This document shows positions 34,701 to 44,500 of a stretch of 64,000 nucleotides of DNA, one piece after another. Numbering within the stretch: position 1 is the first letter of the stretch; every line of letters starts with the position of its first letter. The position numbers and the translations under genes are program-made. The DNA is from Gimesia benthica (GTDB lineage Bacteria > Planctomycetota > Planctomycetia > Planctomycetales > Planctomycetaceae), in the NCBI RefSeq assembly GCF_009720525.1, contig NZ_CP043930.1, positions 1,054,001-1,118,000 of the forward strand. The letters are read 5' to 3'. A model generated the notes under the pieces. The model did no database searches. It was not told the origin of the DNA and saw nothing but the letters and a program-made list of their open reading frames with translations.

Positions 34701-34895
34701 CTCAAGAGCGGCGAAGGGACGCTTCTTCCCCTACAAATCTGCGTCAACGCCTTAGCAGGCGGCCCCTCTGCCGATGGGATTCCAGGGTTCACGTGTGCTT
34801 TCCGCACGCTCTCAGGCTGTCATTCGAGAGGTCCTCGGACCGATCAATCCTACCAGGCCCGATTTTGCGAAATTAGCAAGCTTCCGTCGTCCAGT

Positions 34896-34913
34896 GTTAC
34901 ACGTCCGCGATAG
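34896..34913 (+). promoter_or_regulatory. GTTACGC-N4-GCGATAG element, site 6
   Basis: GTTACAC, GTCC, GCGATAG: one mismatch. It ends 69 bases before the probable start at 34982. Confidence 0.7.
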
Positions 34914-34981
34914 GCATGAGTGTGAAGAGTCAAAGATCGTTTCTTGACTCGCAGAAGAATCCCTCCCTATGGAGACTACTC

Positions 34982-35392
34982 ATGTCAGAGCGAGCGAAGT
35001 TAGAAGTGTCTATCCCCCTCGAGGCCGCCACCAGTCGATTGATGAACAGGAAATTCCCGACTCATGTTCGCAGGTTAATGCATCATTTGGGTGGGCAGAA
35101 CATCTCAGGCACCAGCGAAGAGGACGGAAGGAAACCTGGCTTCTTCATGGATGCGATTTTTTCCAACCGTCAGACCGCCTTGAGTGCCGCCATGGCAATC
35201 CGAGCATTATCACTTGGGCATTCTGGGACATCCGCGAAGGACTTTTGGTACACAATCGACGACGACGAGATGCTGCTGTTCAAGAACAAAGGTGACTTGT
35301 ATGCATACGAGTCAAAGAGTTTTGCAAGGGTCTTGGAGGAAAAATTGGGAAGCAAAGTAACTGAAGCCTTTGGTGGTTTCGTAGGCTTCTAA
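34982..35392 (+). CDS. Hypothetical protein (136 aa)
   Basis: Not recognised. It is soluble, with no signal peptide, and ends FGGFVGF. The frame opens at ATG 34916, but that codon touches the GTTACGC element. ATG 34982 has GGAG six bases before it and gives the 60-70-base leader seen in the other genes with this element. A terminator follows at 35462-35491, so it is a single-gene unit. Confidence 0.65.
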   Translation: MSERAKLEVSIPLEAATSRLMNRKFPTHVRRLMHHLGGQNISGTSEEDGRKPGFFMDAIFSNRQTALSAAMAIRALSLGHSGTSAKDFWYTIDDDEMLLFKNKGDLYAYESKSFARVLEEKLGSKVTEAFGGFVGF

Positions 35393-35461
35393 AGAAAAGA
35401 GCCGTATCGAGTACCAGTTACAGCTCAAACCAAGAGCTCTAAGCAAGAGCTATTTATCCAG

Positions 35462-35491
35462 CCCGCTTCCTTCACCACGAGGGAAAGCGGG
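35462..35491 (+). terminator. Rho-independent terminator
   Basis: CCCGCTTCC...GGGAAAGCGGG hairpin followed by TTTCTCTTT, about 70 bases after the 34982 gene. Confidence 0.8.
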
Positions 35492-35648
35492 TTTCTCTTT
35501 CCAAGAACCGACATGAAGCTCCATCAGTGCCATAGCAAGATCAGGCAGTGAGCCGCCTTGGAGAATGCCCATCCAAACAGACACCTGTCTTCAGAATAGC
35601 TTGTGTTTCTACATATCTGGGTTAAAGAATTTCCTTTTCGACTTCCTT

Positions 35649-35666
35649 GTTACGCCGCCTCGAGAG
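35649..35666 (+). promoter_or_regulatory. GTTACGC-N4-GCGATAG element, site 7
   Basis: GTTACGC, CGCC, then TCGAGAG, so the second box is weak (5 of 7) but the spacing is kept. It ends 62 bases before ATG 35728. Confidence 0.6.
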
Positions 35667-35727
35667 GTATGAATGTGAACGGAACTGGTCCGTTCGGTCC
35701 ATGCAACTCTTTTCGGAAGAACTCACA

Positions 35728-36999
35728 ATGCGTAAGCCAGAACAAGAAAGCGACCTACAGGCCGCTGGCCCTCAGGACGAATCTGATGACACCTTTCATC
35801 GGATTGTCTACGAAGCCCCTGAACAGAAGCGATGCGAATTGCTGCACAGTATGTGGCGAGATAAATTTCTATTTCAAGTCGCGGATACCGAATTAGGGGA
35901 GATTCTATGCGGGAGTCAACCTTTAGTGCGTGTCTTTACGATCTCAAACAAGCTGGTCGCTCAGAAACTTAAATGGAAGCATGATATTGATTTTGTTGAT
36001 GAAAAAGTCGTGGCTTCTCAAACCGAAAAGATCCTGAGTTCTATTCAGGATTCAGTACAAAGCAACTATGGAGTCGTCGCGAGTGGAGATGTTGAGACAG
36101 AGGTCTGTTCTGAGTTTCCGTTCTTAGAGTTTGGGAACGATGGGTTCGTTATCGGACTATTCTTCTCCCGTGACAGTAGGAATACTGCCACAGATAAAAT
36201 CCTCACTGACTGGAAAGCCTGGGGGGTCGGAACAGAAATCAATCTGACTGAACTTCAACAACGCCAAGAGTGGCGAGAGAACTTCCAGCAGTGCTTTGAT
36301 GACAGTGAAGTTAGGTCGCGTCTCAACGGCATGTCACACGAAGAGCGACTGCAAGAAATTCAAGTTCTTTGGCAGCAAGGCGTTGCTTTTGAAATGACGG
36401 ATCCTGATATGGGTACGAAGTACAGCAGCGTCGGAAGCGATATATATTTCTACGTGGATTATTCTCTGGGTATTGTCCCACCTTGTGACCGTTCGGACTG
36501 TTCTTTCCCAATTGATGAGTCGATCATCCGCGAATACATGGAGTTCTTGGATGACGAAGATGGAGAAAGAATGCGAACGATCGTCCAGATTGAACGAACA
36601 ATCCGCGATGACGTCGAAGTTAATGGCGGGGAAGTTTTCGTCTTTGAACGCATGCTTCATGAAAACGAAGATGGAACCATCATATATGAGGGGCCGTCAT
36701 CCACAATGATTGGTTGTCGATTTCCGACCGAAGCAGTCCGTAACCAGTTCGCCAGGGAGATCTTGGACTCCCTAAGCATATATGGAGTGGAGATCGACGA
36801 AGATACGAGGGAGGTCATAATGAATCTCAACGAGAGGATTGCATACGCAGCATGGATGAAAGCCCGTATCGAAAGTGACCCGGACAGAGAAAATCAACTT
36901 CGTCTCATGAAAGGCCCTGCATTCGATGAACTAAAAGAACAAGTCATCAATAATCAGATTGCGAATTGGGAATCTACACAGAAAGAAAAAGACACTTGA
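35728..36999 (+). CDS. Hypothetical protein, paralog of the 45953 gene (423 aa)
   Basis: Family unknown. It is acidic and soluble with no membrane segment. Three stretches align with the 45953 product: PLVRVFTIS (PIRIFTIS there), GFVIGLFFSRDSRNTATDKI (CVIGLFKSWDALARATDEV there), and a C-terminal segment with GGEVFVFERM (GGLVWVLRRE there). The frame opens upstream at 35647, inside the GTTACGC element. ATG 35728 has GGAAGA about eight bases before it. The two paralogs lie 9 kb apart and both carry the element at the same distance. Confidence 0.7.
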   Translation: MRKPEQESDLQAAGPQDESDDTFHRIVYEAPEQKRCELLHSMWRDKFLFQVADTELGEILCGSQPLVRVFTISNKLVAQKLKWKHDIDFVDEKVVASQTEKILSSIQDSVQSNYGVVASGDVETEVCSEFPFLEFGNDGFVIGLFFSRDSRNTATDKILTDWKAWGVGTEINLTELQQRQEWRENFQQCFDDSEVRSRLNGMSHEERLQEIQVLWQQGVAFEMTDPDMGTKYSSVGSDIYFYVDYSLGIVPPCDRSDCSFPIDESIIREYMEFLDDEDGERMRTIVQIERTIRDDVEVNGGEVFVFERMLHENEDGTIIYEGPSSTMIGCRFPTEAVRNQFAREILDSLSIYGVEIDEDTREVIMNLNERIAYAAWMKARIESDPDRENQLRLMKGPAFDELKEQVINNQIANWESTQKEKDT

Positions 37000-37325
37000 G
37001 ACAAAATCTTCCTTGGTCAGTTAATACTGAAAAACAACCACAATGTTCGATATCTGGCCCACTTCTTCAAAGGTAGAGGAAGTGGGCATTTAAGATCGAC
37101 TGTGTTATTTTCTTGCCTCTCTTCATATGGAAACAATGAGAATCTTCTAACCAGATAATGTTAGAGCAGCTAAAGCCATAATTCAGAAATGTCGTTCTTT
37201 CAAATATCTCTTCCCATCTAAAAACAATCAAAGGCAATCTTCAATCCGGCCACGATCCACGCAATCTCTTAATTGAATTCACTCGCAGACAGTTTCTGTG
37301 AGGTGAGGGACAATTATATTTCATC
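37000..37325. other. Convergent intergenic region with a hairpin
   Basis: Holds the hairpin at 37057-37087; I find nothing else. Confidence 0.5.
37057..37087 (+). terminator. Terminator-like hairpin
   Basis: GCCCACTTC and GAAGTGGGC, perfect 9-bp arms with a 13-base loop. Only a short T-run follows, so termination strength is uncertain. It lies 58 bases past the stop of the 35728 gene. Confidence 0.6.
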
Positions 37326-38132
37326 TCAGTTTGTTTTTGGTTTTTCATAAGAATTTGTAGCCACTCTGATATATTGCACCGAATCCAGTTTCATTCGTTC
37401 CAGGTTATCCGTCAAATCATGCCCACCGCCCAGCACGATAACATTGATTCCCTGCCCTTTACGTAAGATCTTGAGCATCTCATCTTCCCGTTTCTCTTCA
37501 GCCTCCTGATCAACTTGGATCTTGCCATCTTTGGCAATGGGATTGGCCGATTTAAACGCTGCTGAATTTTCCAGTGGGATGATTGATTTCAATTCATTTG
37601 TAATCATCAACTGGGCAGGAACTCCCAGTTGCATCAAATCTCGTCGATACTGTTCTTTCAAAAAAAGATCAAATGCACCATCACCTTCTGGCACTTCGAA
37701 TTCCCGAAGCGTTTTAACGAATGAATTGAACGCATTTAAGTTTTTCTCAGTGAGCCCTTCCAGGTACACAGATCGAACTTCGTGATTCTTGATCAGGTAC
37801 CTCAGGATCTGCTTCTGCTCTTTCTGAATCGCTTCAACATCCTCCAGGAATTCAAAATACTGCCTTTCGATCTCTGCTTCAGATAATTTACCACTTGAGG
37901 AATCAGAAAGATCAGTAGCGAAATCATCTCGGGACACAAAGTGCCAGTTCAGCAGATGAATGATTATTTGTTTGGGTTTGGACTTGATCGGCGTATTTAC
38001 GACGGAAGCCGCGGTGGGTATTTTACGCAACTGGGAGCTGAGATCTGCCCCTGGACTCGGTTCATCGGCGAAGGTAGCCGCGACTGCGAAGTGCAAGCAT
38101 AAGAGGACACAGGCACAAAGAGACAACTTGGG
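37326..38132 (-). CDS. Secreted hypothetical protein, possibly TraB/ChaN-like (268 aa)
   Basis: The N-terminus from ATG 38132 is a signal peptide (hydrophobic CACVLLCLHFAVAATFA). The open frame extends to 38222, but the extra 30 residues would precede the signal. The mature protein has IHLLNWHF near 55, SVYLEGL near 120 and IVLGGGHD near 240. This pattern of His, Glu and Gly-x-x-His-like motifs recalls the TraB/ChaN/erythromycin-esterase fold, but the match is weak. It is transcribed divergently from the GIY-YIG gene. Confidence 0.6.
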   Translation of the reverse strand, partial: PKLSLCACVLLCLHFAVAATFADEPSPGADLSSQLRKIPTAASVVNTPIKSKPKQIIIHLLNWHFVSRDDFATDLSDSSSGKLSEAEIERQYFEFLEDVEAIQKEQKQILRYLIKNHEVRSVYLEGLTEKNLNAFNSFVKTLREFEVPEGDGAFDLFLKEQYRRDLMQLGVPAQLMITNELKSIIPLENSAAFKSANPIAKDGKIQVDQEAEEKREDEMLKILRKGQGINVIVLGGGHDLTDNLERMKLDSVQYIRVATNSYEKPKTN

Positions 38133-38257
38133 CATGGCTGGGCAATTTAAAAAGGATCCATTCGTAAAAAAAGCCGCCTGTGTGCCTGCTCCAGACGGCT
38201 GATTTATTATACTGCCATGCACATAAAAGCAAACAACTATTTATAAAAAGAACCGCT

Positions 38258-39067
38258 ATGATCTTTCGTCTCTCTCAAAGGCTCAAGCAGAAAATCAAAA
38301 CAGGCACACTTGATGTCCATCCCTTAAATCGGAACCCTTTTGGTGACTGGTCATGCCACATTTTCCTAGCAAATCGCCGTCAGTACATTTTGCTGTGCAA
38401 TACCAAATCATTCTATTGCTGTGTCATGCCAGCCAAAGGTATTACAAACCAGAAGCTCTTCGTCAAAAGCACTATGAACTGTATCCGAGATTTCACAGCG
38501 GATGATGCCAATCAGTGGACTTTCCGAAAATTCATTGCTCCTGAATTTGAAACAGTTCAGTTTGGTAAAGCATTAAATCGCTCTGTAACAAGTTCGATGA
38601 ACCAACTCATTGAATATGCTCAAGATTTGCTGATAGAAAATGCAATGTCTCCACATGAGGTGGGATTTAAGCTGAATGATTTTTTGCTGTCAGCTATTGC
38701 GGAGAAAAAATCAGATGGGTATGGCACGCCCAATGATGCATTTCGGAGAATGGTGGATTCGAGAAAACTGGAAGCAGCAGAATCAGATCAGCGAGAAGAC
38801 GAAATACCGGAAAACACAACCACATGGTTTGTTTACATTCTCATGTGTGCTGATGAATCCTTATACACAGGAATTACGACAGATCTAAACCGTAGATGTG
38901 AGCAGCATAATGCGGGTACTGCTTCACGCTACACCCGTAGCCGTCTTCCAGTGACTATGGTGTATCATGAAAGACAAGAGAATCGAAGTATGGCTCTCAA
39001 GCGTGAACTGGAAATCAAGGCGATGTCACGATCAGCAAAAGAATCGCTCATCAAGTCTATAAAGTGA
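38258..39067 (+). CDS. DUF6933-like / GIY-YIG nuclease fusion (269 aa)
   Basis: The N-terminal ~160 residues resemble DUF6933 (FRLSQRLKQKIKTG, then NPFGDWSCHIFLANRRQYIL). The C-terminal ~90 residues are a YhbQ-type GIY-YIG endonuclease: FVYILMCADESLYTGITTDL, with the Arg pair RR and the HNAGTASRYT motif. The catalytic Tyr, Arg and a later Glu are all present. ATG 38258 was chosen over 38180 because the DUF6933 similarity starts there. The C-terminus nearly meets the tail of the minus-strand nuclease. Confidence 0.8.
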   Translation: MIFRLSQRLKQKIKTGTLDVHPLNRNPFGDWSCHIFLANRRQYILLCNTKSFYCCVMPAKGITNQKLFVKSTMNCIRDFTADDANQWTFRKFIAPEFETVQFGKALNRSVTSSMNQLIEYAQDLLIENAMSPHEVGFKLNDFLLSAIAEKKSDGYGTPNDAFRRMVDSRKLEAAESDQREDEIPENTTTWFVYILMCADESLYTGITTDLNRRCEQHNAGTASRYTRSRLPVTMVYHERQENRSMALKRELEIKAMSRSAKESLIKSIK

Positions 39068-39070
39068 GAA

Positions 39071-39697
39071 TTTACCCACCACATCTGCCACATGCTTTCC
39101 CATCATTCGGTCCACAAATCCGACCACGCTTCGTATTCTTAAAGTATTCGCAGTTTTCATTGTGCCGCACATTGGATGATGTATTCAGCCAGAACTTTGT
39201 GCCGGGGGGGTACTCGGCCTTCTCTTCCTGGCCCGATACTCCCAGGGAGGAAGCGGATTGGCATCAGCCCAGAGACCTCGTTTCGCCTGACGTGCTGATC
39301 GTTCTAATTTCGCCAGGCGTTCTTCATTATTATATTTTTTATAATGCCAGGCCCAGCCGTCTTTAATCATCTTTGCATTGGCGTCCAGGCCGCCCACCAT
39401 TATGACTCCGAGTGTGCGACCATAGCGGTCCTCCCCCGTCTTTTTTACCGTCACGGTTTTACCGAAAACCATCTTTGATAATGCCTGCTTGGATTTTGTC
39501 CCGAAGCTCTGGCTTGACTCCGGTGCATCAATACCTTCGAGTCGTACTTTAACTGTCTGGCGGTTGACCAGGACTTTGATGGTGTCGCCATCAGTGACTC
39601 CGATCACTTTTCCAGTGAGGGTACTGATAACCTTTGGTGGAGCAGCAGATACAAGCCCTAAGATGAGCAGAGTCAGGATGGCAACGATGAAACGCAT
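39071..39697 (-). pseudogene. Staphylococcal-type thermonuclease with C-tract frameshift
   Basis: A secreted SNase-fold nuclease: signal peptide at 1-18, TDGDTIKV, VRLEGIDAPES and EDRYGRTLG with the catalytic Asp, Arg and Glu residues present. The open frame stops at 39185 (170 aa). If one base is added in the run of seven C (plus-strand G at 39204-39210), the frame continues about 45 residues to TAA at 39071-39073. The extension includes HNENC and ends CGRCGG, the Cys-rich tail I expect in planctomycete relatives. The catalytic domain is intact either way. It may be a sequencing error, a mutation, or slippage that switches the tail on and off. Confidence 0.75.
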
Positions 39698-39708
39698 ACT
39701 ATTCCTTC

Positions 39709-40854
39709 TTATAAAGTAGCTCGATAGAGGACTGGATCAAGTTGGCACAGCTGACTCAATGAACCGTGCAAAATATACAACCTGGGAGATCTTCCGAAAT
39801 CAAAGACTCTGAACAATTGGAACTGTTCGGGAATGTCTTCTGAACAACGTAATTCATTGGATGTAACATAGAAGGGGAAAAACTTTCCAAGACCAGTTGC
39901 TTTTACTTCCAGCATTCGTTCAGAATCATCAGCCTCATCGAACGAAAGGATATCAAAACCCAAACCATCGCCAATGACTTTTGAGGCCCAGACAACCTTC
40001 TGAGCCAGATCGTCTCGGCCAGCCACATTGAGTCGATGTCGCTCAAGGTCAAAAACAAACTGTTCGGCAAGAGTGCCAAGTTTCCTGTTTTGGGCATCAC
40101 GCTCGGCAAAGTCGATCTTTTTCGCCCTGCGTGATAGCCATGGTTTTTCAGCTGGCTTCGGTGGTTTGATTACCTCTGGAGGGTCGACAATTACTTTTCC
40201 AAAATCGGGGTTGGAAAGACTCTTTGGCTTGCTGGGGTTGAGCAATGGTGCAGTTTCAATCCTTCTCAGTACATTGGGATTCTCATCCAAAAAAGAATCG
40301 ACTGCTGCTGCCAGTAATCCCTGATAGTTGCCACGAGGCTTGTAGCCTTCTATGTAAGGCCAGCCCTGTTCCACCATCACAGCACTGATGTTCTGGTGTT
40401 TGAATTCAATTGAGCCTTCTGATCGCCCGACTAATTTAGGTATAAGTGCTTTCCGATGCTCTGACTTTTTGTACTTCTTATCGAGCAACTCGGCTTCTAA
40501 CATGTCGAAGTAATCAGCAATAATCAATCGAACTTCATTCTCATTCCAATCTTTACCAGTCTGTGGCTCTTCCTGCCCATCCCCTTTACGAACGACAGTG
40601 AAGCCGAGCTTCCTGAGTACAAAGTTCGCTTGTCCAGGTGCCTCTCCGCCACTGAACTCCTCAGGTAGGAGGATTCGACCGATAGAGTAGCGACAGGCTA
40701 AACCAACCACGGTTTTCGGAGCATATCGCTTCTGCTCGTAGACAAGTTCATAGCCGGTAGAGGGACCGAACGGATGCTTCACCCCATCATTCAGGTCCGC
40801 CAATGTCTTGAGGATATGATATTTAGTGAGACCAGCGGGGATTGATTGTGGCAC
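39709..40854 (-). CDS. ScoMcrA-head / DUF3883 restriction-type protein (381 aa)
   Basis: The N-terminal ~90 residues resemble the head domain of ScoMcrA-type enzymes (KHPFGPSTGYELVYEQKRYA, then FSGGEAPGQANFVLRKLGF). The C-terminal ~130 residues are DUF3883, a PD-(D/E)xK-like domain: GFDILSFD then MLEVKATG. Such proteins belong to type IV-like restriction of modified DNA. The nuclease gene follows after 11 bases on the same strand. A broken copy of this gene-to-gene junction is at 48012-48090. Confidence 0.75.
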   Translation of the reverse strand: MPQSIPAGLTKYHILKTLADLNDGVKHPFGPSTGYELVYEQKRYAPKTVVGLACRYSIGRILLPEEFSGGEAPGQANFVLRKLGFTVVRKGDGQEEPQTGKDWNENEVRLIIADYFDMLEAELLDKKYKKSEHRKALIPKLVGRSEGSIEFKHQNISAVMVEQGWPYIEGYKPRGNYQGLLAAAVDSFLDENPNVLRRIETAPLLNPSKPKSLSNPDFGKVIVDPPEVIKPPKPAEKPWLSRRAKKIDFAERDAQNRKLGTLAEQFVFDLERHRLNVAGRDDLAQKVVWASKVIGDGLGFDILSFDEADDSERMLEVKATGLGKFFPFYVTSNELRCSEDIPEQFQLFRVFDFGRSPRLYILHGSLSQLCQLDPVLYRATL

Positions 40855-41222
40855 GAAAAACTTACCTTTCTCACGCCGGTTGAGCTATTGTGGTGAGGAC
40901 GACTGCCACAATTTGGTTAAATAAGTGTCTTCTTATTTGAATAGCCACCTATCTGATTGAATACCATATATGAACATTGTAGAATGCGAACATTTGTTAT
41001 TCAACCATAATGAAATCTAGGGGTTAGCCATTTGAAGACCATCTAAACTGAAGAGCTGGTCAACGAATGTTAGTAATCTTTCCCACAATAACTTCCACAT
41101 GATTAGAGAGTTTCCCGCCGTCCCTTACTAAGTGTCCGCCATATTTTAAAACCAGCCTCTACTCTTCCCAGAAATTCGGCTACCAAACGCTGAGGGTGGA
41201 GTGAAATTTTTGGAGACTTCAC
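40855..41222. other. Divergent intergenic region
   Basis: Between the DUF3883 gene (leftward) and the 93-aa gene (rightward). AT-rich, with no gene, no GTTACGC element and no strong hairpin. Confidence 0.4.
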
Positions 41223-41504
41223 ATGAGATTTCCTTCATATGCTCAATTCGTGGCTGTAATGGGATATTGTCCCGCAGATCCATCCGTGATCGACAGGGGA
41301 GGCACATCGATCTGGAGGATTTCAAAAAACGATAACCTTTGTCGTTTCAGTGAGGATGGAAGAAGCCGAGTCACGGCCTGCTATACTCGTAACGGCCAAA
41401 TCGGTTACGTCTGGAACGTTGGTAATGATAGCGGGTGGAATGGACCTTTCAATTCATTTGATGATGCGATGGATCATGCGGACTTGCATGTCTTTGGGGA
41501 GTGA
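41223..41504 (+). CDS. Small hypothetical protein upstream of the AAA/HerA gene (93 aa)
   Basis: Not recognised. The sequence GRSRVTACYTRNGQIGYVWN followed by a WNGPF turn suggests a compact beta-rich fold. It ends three bases before the first ATG of the large ATPase gene, so the two are probably co-expressed and may work together. Confidence 0.55.
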   Translation: MRFPSYAQFVAVMGYCPADPSVIDRGGTSIWRISKNDNLCRFSEDGRSRVTACYTRNGQIGYVWNVGNDSGWNGPFNSFDDAMDHADLHVFGE

Positions 41505-41507
41505 AAC

Positions 41508-44500
41508 ATGGCGAGGGTTCAAGACAATAAACACGAGGAGCGTAAAATGCACAGCGATGACAGTGATCAGCACCGTCAACTTTTGGAAAATGATCCCCCT
41601 GCATTCGTTGATCGTGTTGACACTCCATGGGAACAAATCCCTGACCTTGCCTCTTATAATGGAATGGCTTTCAAGCGAATCAGTCGTGATTTAAATCGGC
41701 TGTCCACAGAGCAGGAGGCGATGAGAACTTCAGGGGCATCGCTCCCAAGCTCCAGGGGAGTTCTCGTTCTGGGCGAGGCTGGTACAGGAAAAACTCATCT
41801 TCTGATGAGGTTGGCACAGAATCTTGCAAAATCAAATCACATCCTGTTCGTAAGGCGTCCCAACAATGAAGAGGCAATCGCACAACATATCTGGACTAAC
41901 ATCGTAAATAGTTTAACTCGTACTGTCGGAGGAGGAACTCGATCCCAGATTGATGATTTATTAGGACATGTCTTTTCGAGTGTACTGATTCCTGAGTTTG
42001 AAAGTGATATCCAAAAAGGAATTGATGTCGAACAACGTCAACGTTGGGTCAATACTTTAAAACAAGACCCATGTAATTTATTTGAAATGTTAGGAGAAGG
42101 TCAGAAGCGTTCGGATAATATGCGAGCAATTAGACGACGCACTCTCCGCTTCCTTCAAATCAATCAACCAGATGTTGACCAAAGTATTGCACATGCACTA
42201 ATCACTTATTGTTTTGTTGCCCGAGAAGAACGTCGCCGGATCCTACTAACATGGTTGTCGGGACAAGACATTGATCCAGAAGATGCAAAATCGATGGGAC
42301 TTCCGGAATCATGGGTCACCTTCAACGAGTCCTCGACAGACCTTTCTATTCAACAGCAGCGAGAGGAACAGGCTCTACGAGCAATCCAATCACTTGGAAT
42401 CCTATCAACATATTACCAGCCTCTGATTTTAGCTTTTGACCAATTAGAAGGATTACGAGACGAGGAGCGGCTAACCCATCGCTGGGGAGACATTGTTAAG
42501 GAAATTTTTACAATGGCTCCAAACCTCCTAATTGTAACCTGTATTTTTCCATCGCTCTGGGAATCGTGGTTTGGTCATGTACTTGATGATGCAGCCAAGC
42601 AAAGAATCGCCCAACGTACCCTTGAATTGGAAAAATTCGGTCAACAGCATGCGACAGCGTTACTTGAAACGCATTTACGAGAGCATTTCACCAGGTACCG
42701 ACTTCCCACGAGTATATTTCCATTCACAGAAGACGACATTGGGCATCTTTGCTTCGAAGCAACCTCACCACGAGTTTTTCTTCAGAAAGCTCGAACCTGG
42801 TTTGAGACGTGGCTTGACGAAGATGATGTTTCCAAAAACAACTTCGAAACTACACGAGTAACTGTCACTCAAGATTCGATAGACACCGCTATTCAGTCTG
42901 CCCTCAATCATTTTGAGTCCGAACAACGCAAGCAGTATGGATCAGAGATACCCAATGAACAAGATTTCTTCGGACGAATCAAGAATATCTTCAAGGACTT
43001 TCTGAAAGAATCTGACACCAATGTTATCTATGACAAGGCAAGTTGTGGCAAGTACGTGATGCCGCCGAACCTGATTATTAAACACCAGGAAAATAAAGAG
43101 TCCCTCTGTGTTGCCGTGATCAATAGCGTGGGCAATGCTTTTGCGGCACGTATAAGAAATCTGCGAAAGGTCGCAAAAAATAGAGATCAGTTTAATCACT
43201 TGATTGTAATCCGTGACCGACGATCTAAACAAATTGGAGCGAAGAGCCAAGAATATCTTGATGACGTGCAAGAGAACGGTGGTGCGTACGTTCAAGCTGA
43301 AATAGATGAGATCACATTGCTCAATGCGATTTATGACACAATTGTCGCCATCGAAGAGCATGACCTGTCGATTGGATCACATGAAATCGACAAGCGGCAG
43401 TTTGTCGAATATTTACGATCCAATAATGTATTCAGTCGGATGCAGCTTTTCCGTCAAGCTGGCCGTCTCTCAGAAATTATCGGTCATGCTACTAATGGAA
43501 ATGGGGATGAGAAGACCGAAGACGATGAACTGTCTCATTTTGAAGGTTCTCATTTAAGTGCTCCGAAAGAACTTGCACCAATACCTTCCCCCACCGATAA
43601 TTCACATCCTCCAAGGGCGAAAAAGGAACAAACACATAAATCAAGCGGTTTTCCTGTTAAAGTAGTTGTAGGTGATTCCAATCTCGCAAGCACTCACCTT
43701 GGGATAGTTGGACGATTACGGAATGACGGGCGGTGCCTTGGCCTCTCACTGACCAAACCACAATGTGCCGTCGTGCTGGGCTATATGGGATCAGGAAAGT
43801 CGTATGCCCTGGGGGTACTGATTGAGAATGCCCTTCTCAGCACGCCTACTCTTGTGCAACAATCTCGCCCCATGACCGCTGTGGCTTTCAACTTTAGACG
43901 GAATCCCGAGGCTCGCTTTGAATATGCTGGCTTTGGGCAGCCAAACACAGAGGCTAATGAAGTCCAGAAATTGATTTCCGAGTACGCCATTGACCCCGAC
44001 AAAATCGGGACTGTCAATGTATTTGGCTACGAACCAGAGCTACTGCGACGAGCGGGCGATTACGAAGGACTTCCTACTTATCCGATTCAGTTTCGTTCCG
44101 ATGAGCTCGGAGCAGATCACTGGGAAATTCTAATGAAACCCCCTAGTGCACAGTCCGAATACATGGCCATCGTCAGAGACATCATCCAAAAGCTATTTTA
44201 TGAAGATCGGCTTACTTTCAAAAATCTAGAGAGGCACATTCTCACCGATGAGCGTCTTTCCAACGCACAGCGGCAACGGGCAAAGAACCGTCTCAGCTTT
44301 GCTGAACGCTGGATCGATGACGACCGAACTTACACATGGTCCGATGTCCTTCAAGCAGGATCGCTGAATATCTTTGATTTGCGAATGCAAACAATGGAAG
44401 CTTCGGAAGCCTTAAAGCTTTGTCTTGTGATTACGGACTTGGTGCGTCGGACCCGAAATGGTGTAAATAAACTCGTCGTTTTTGATGAAGCACACGAGTA

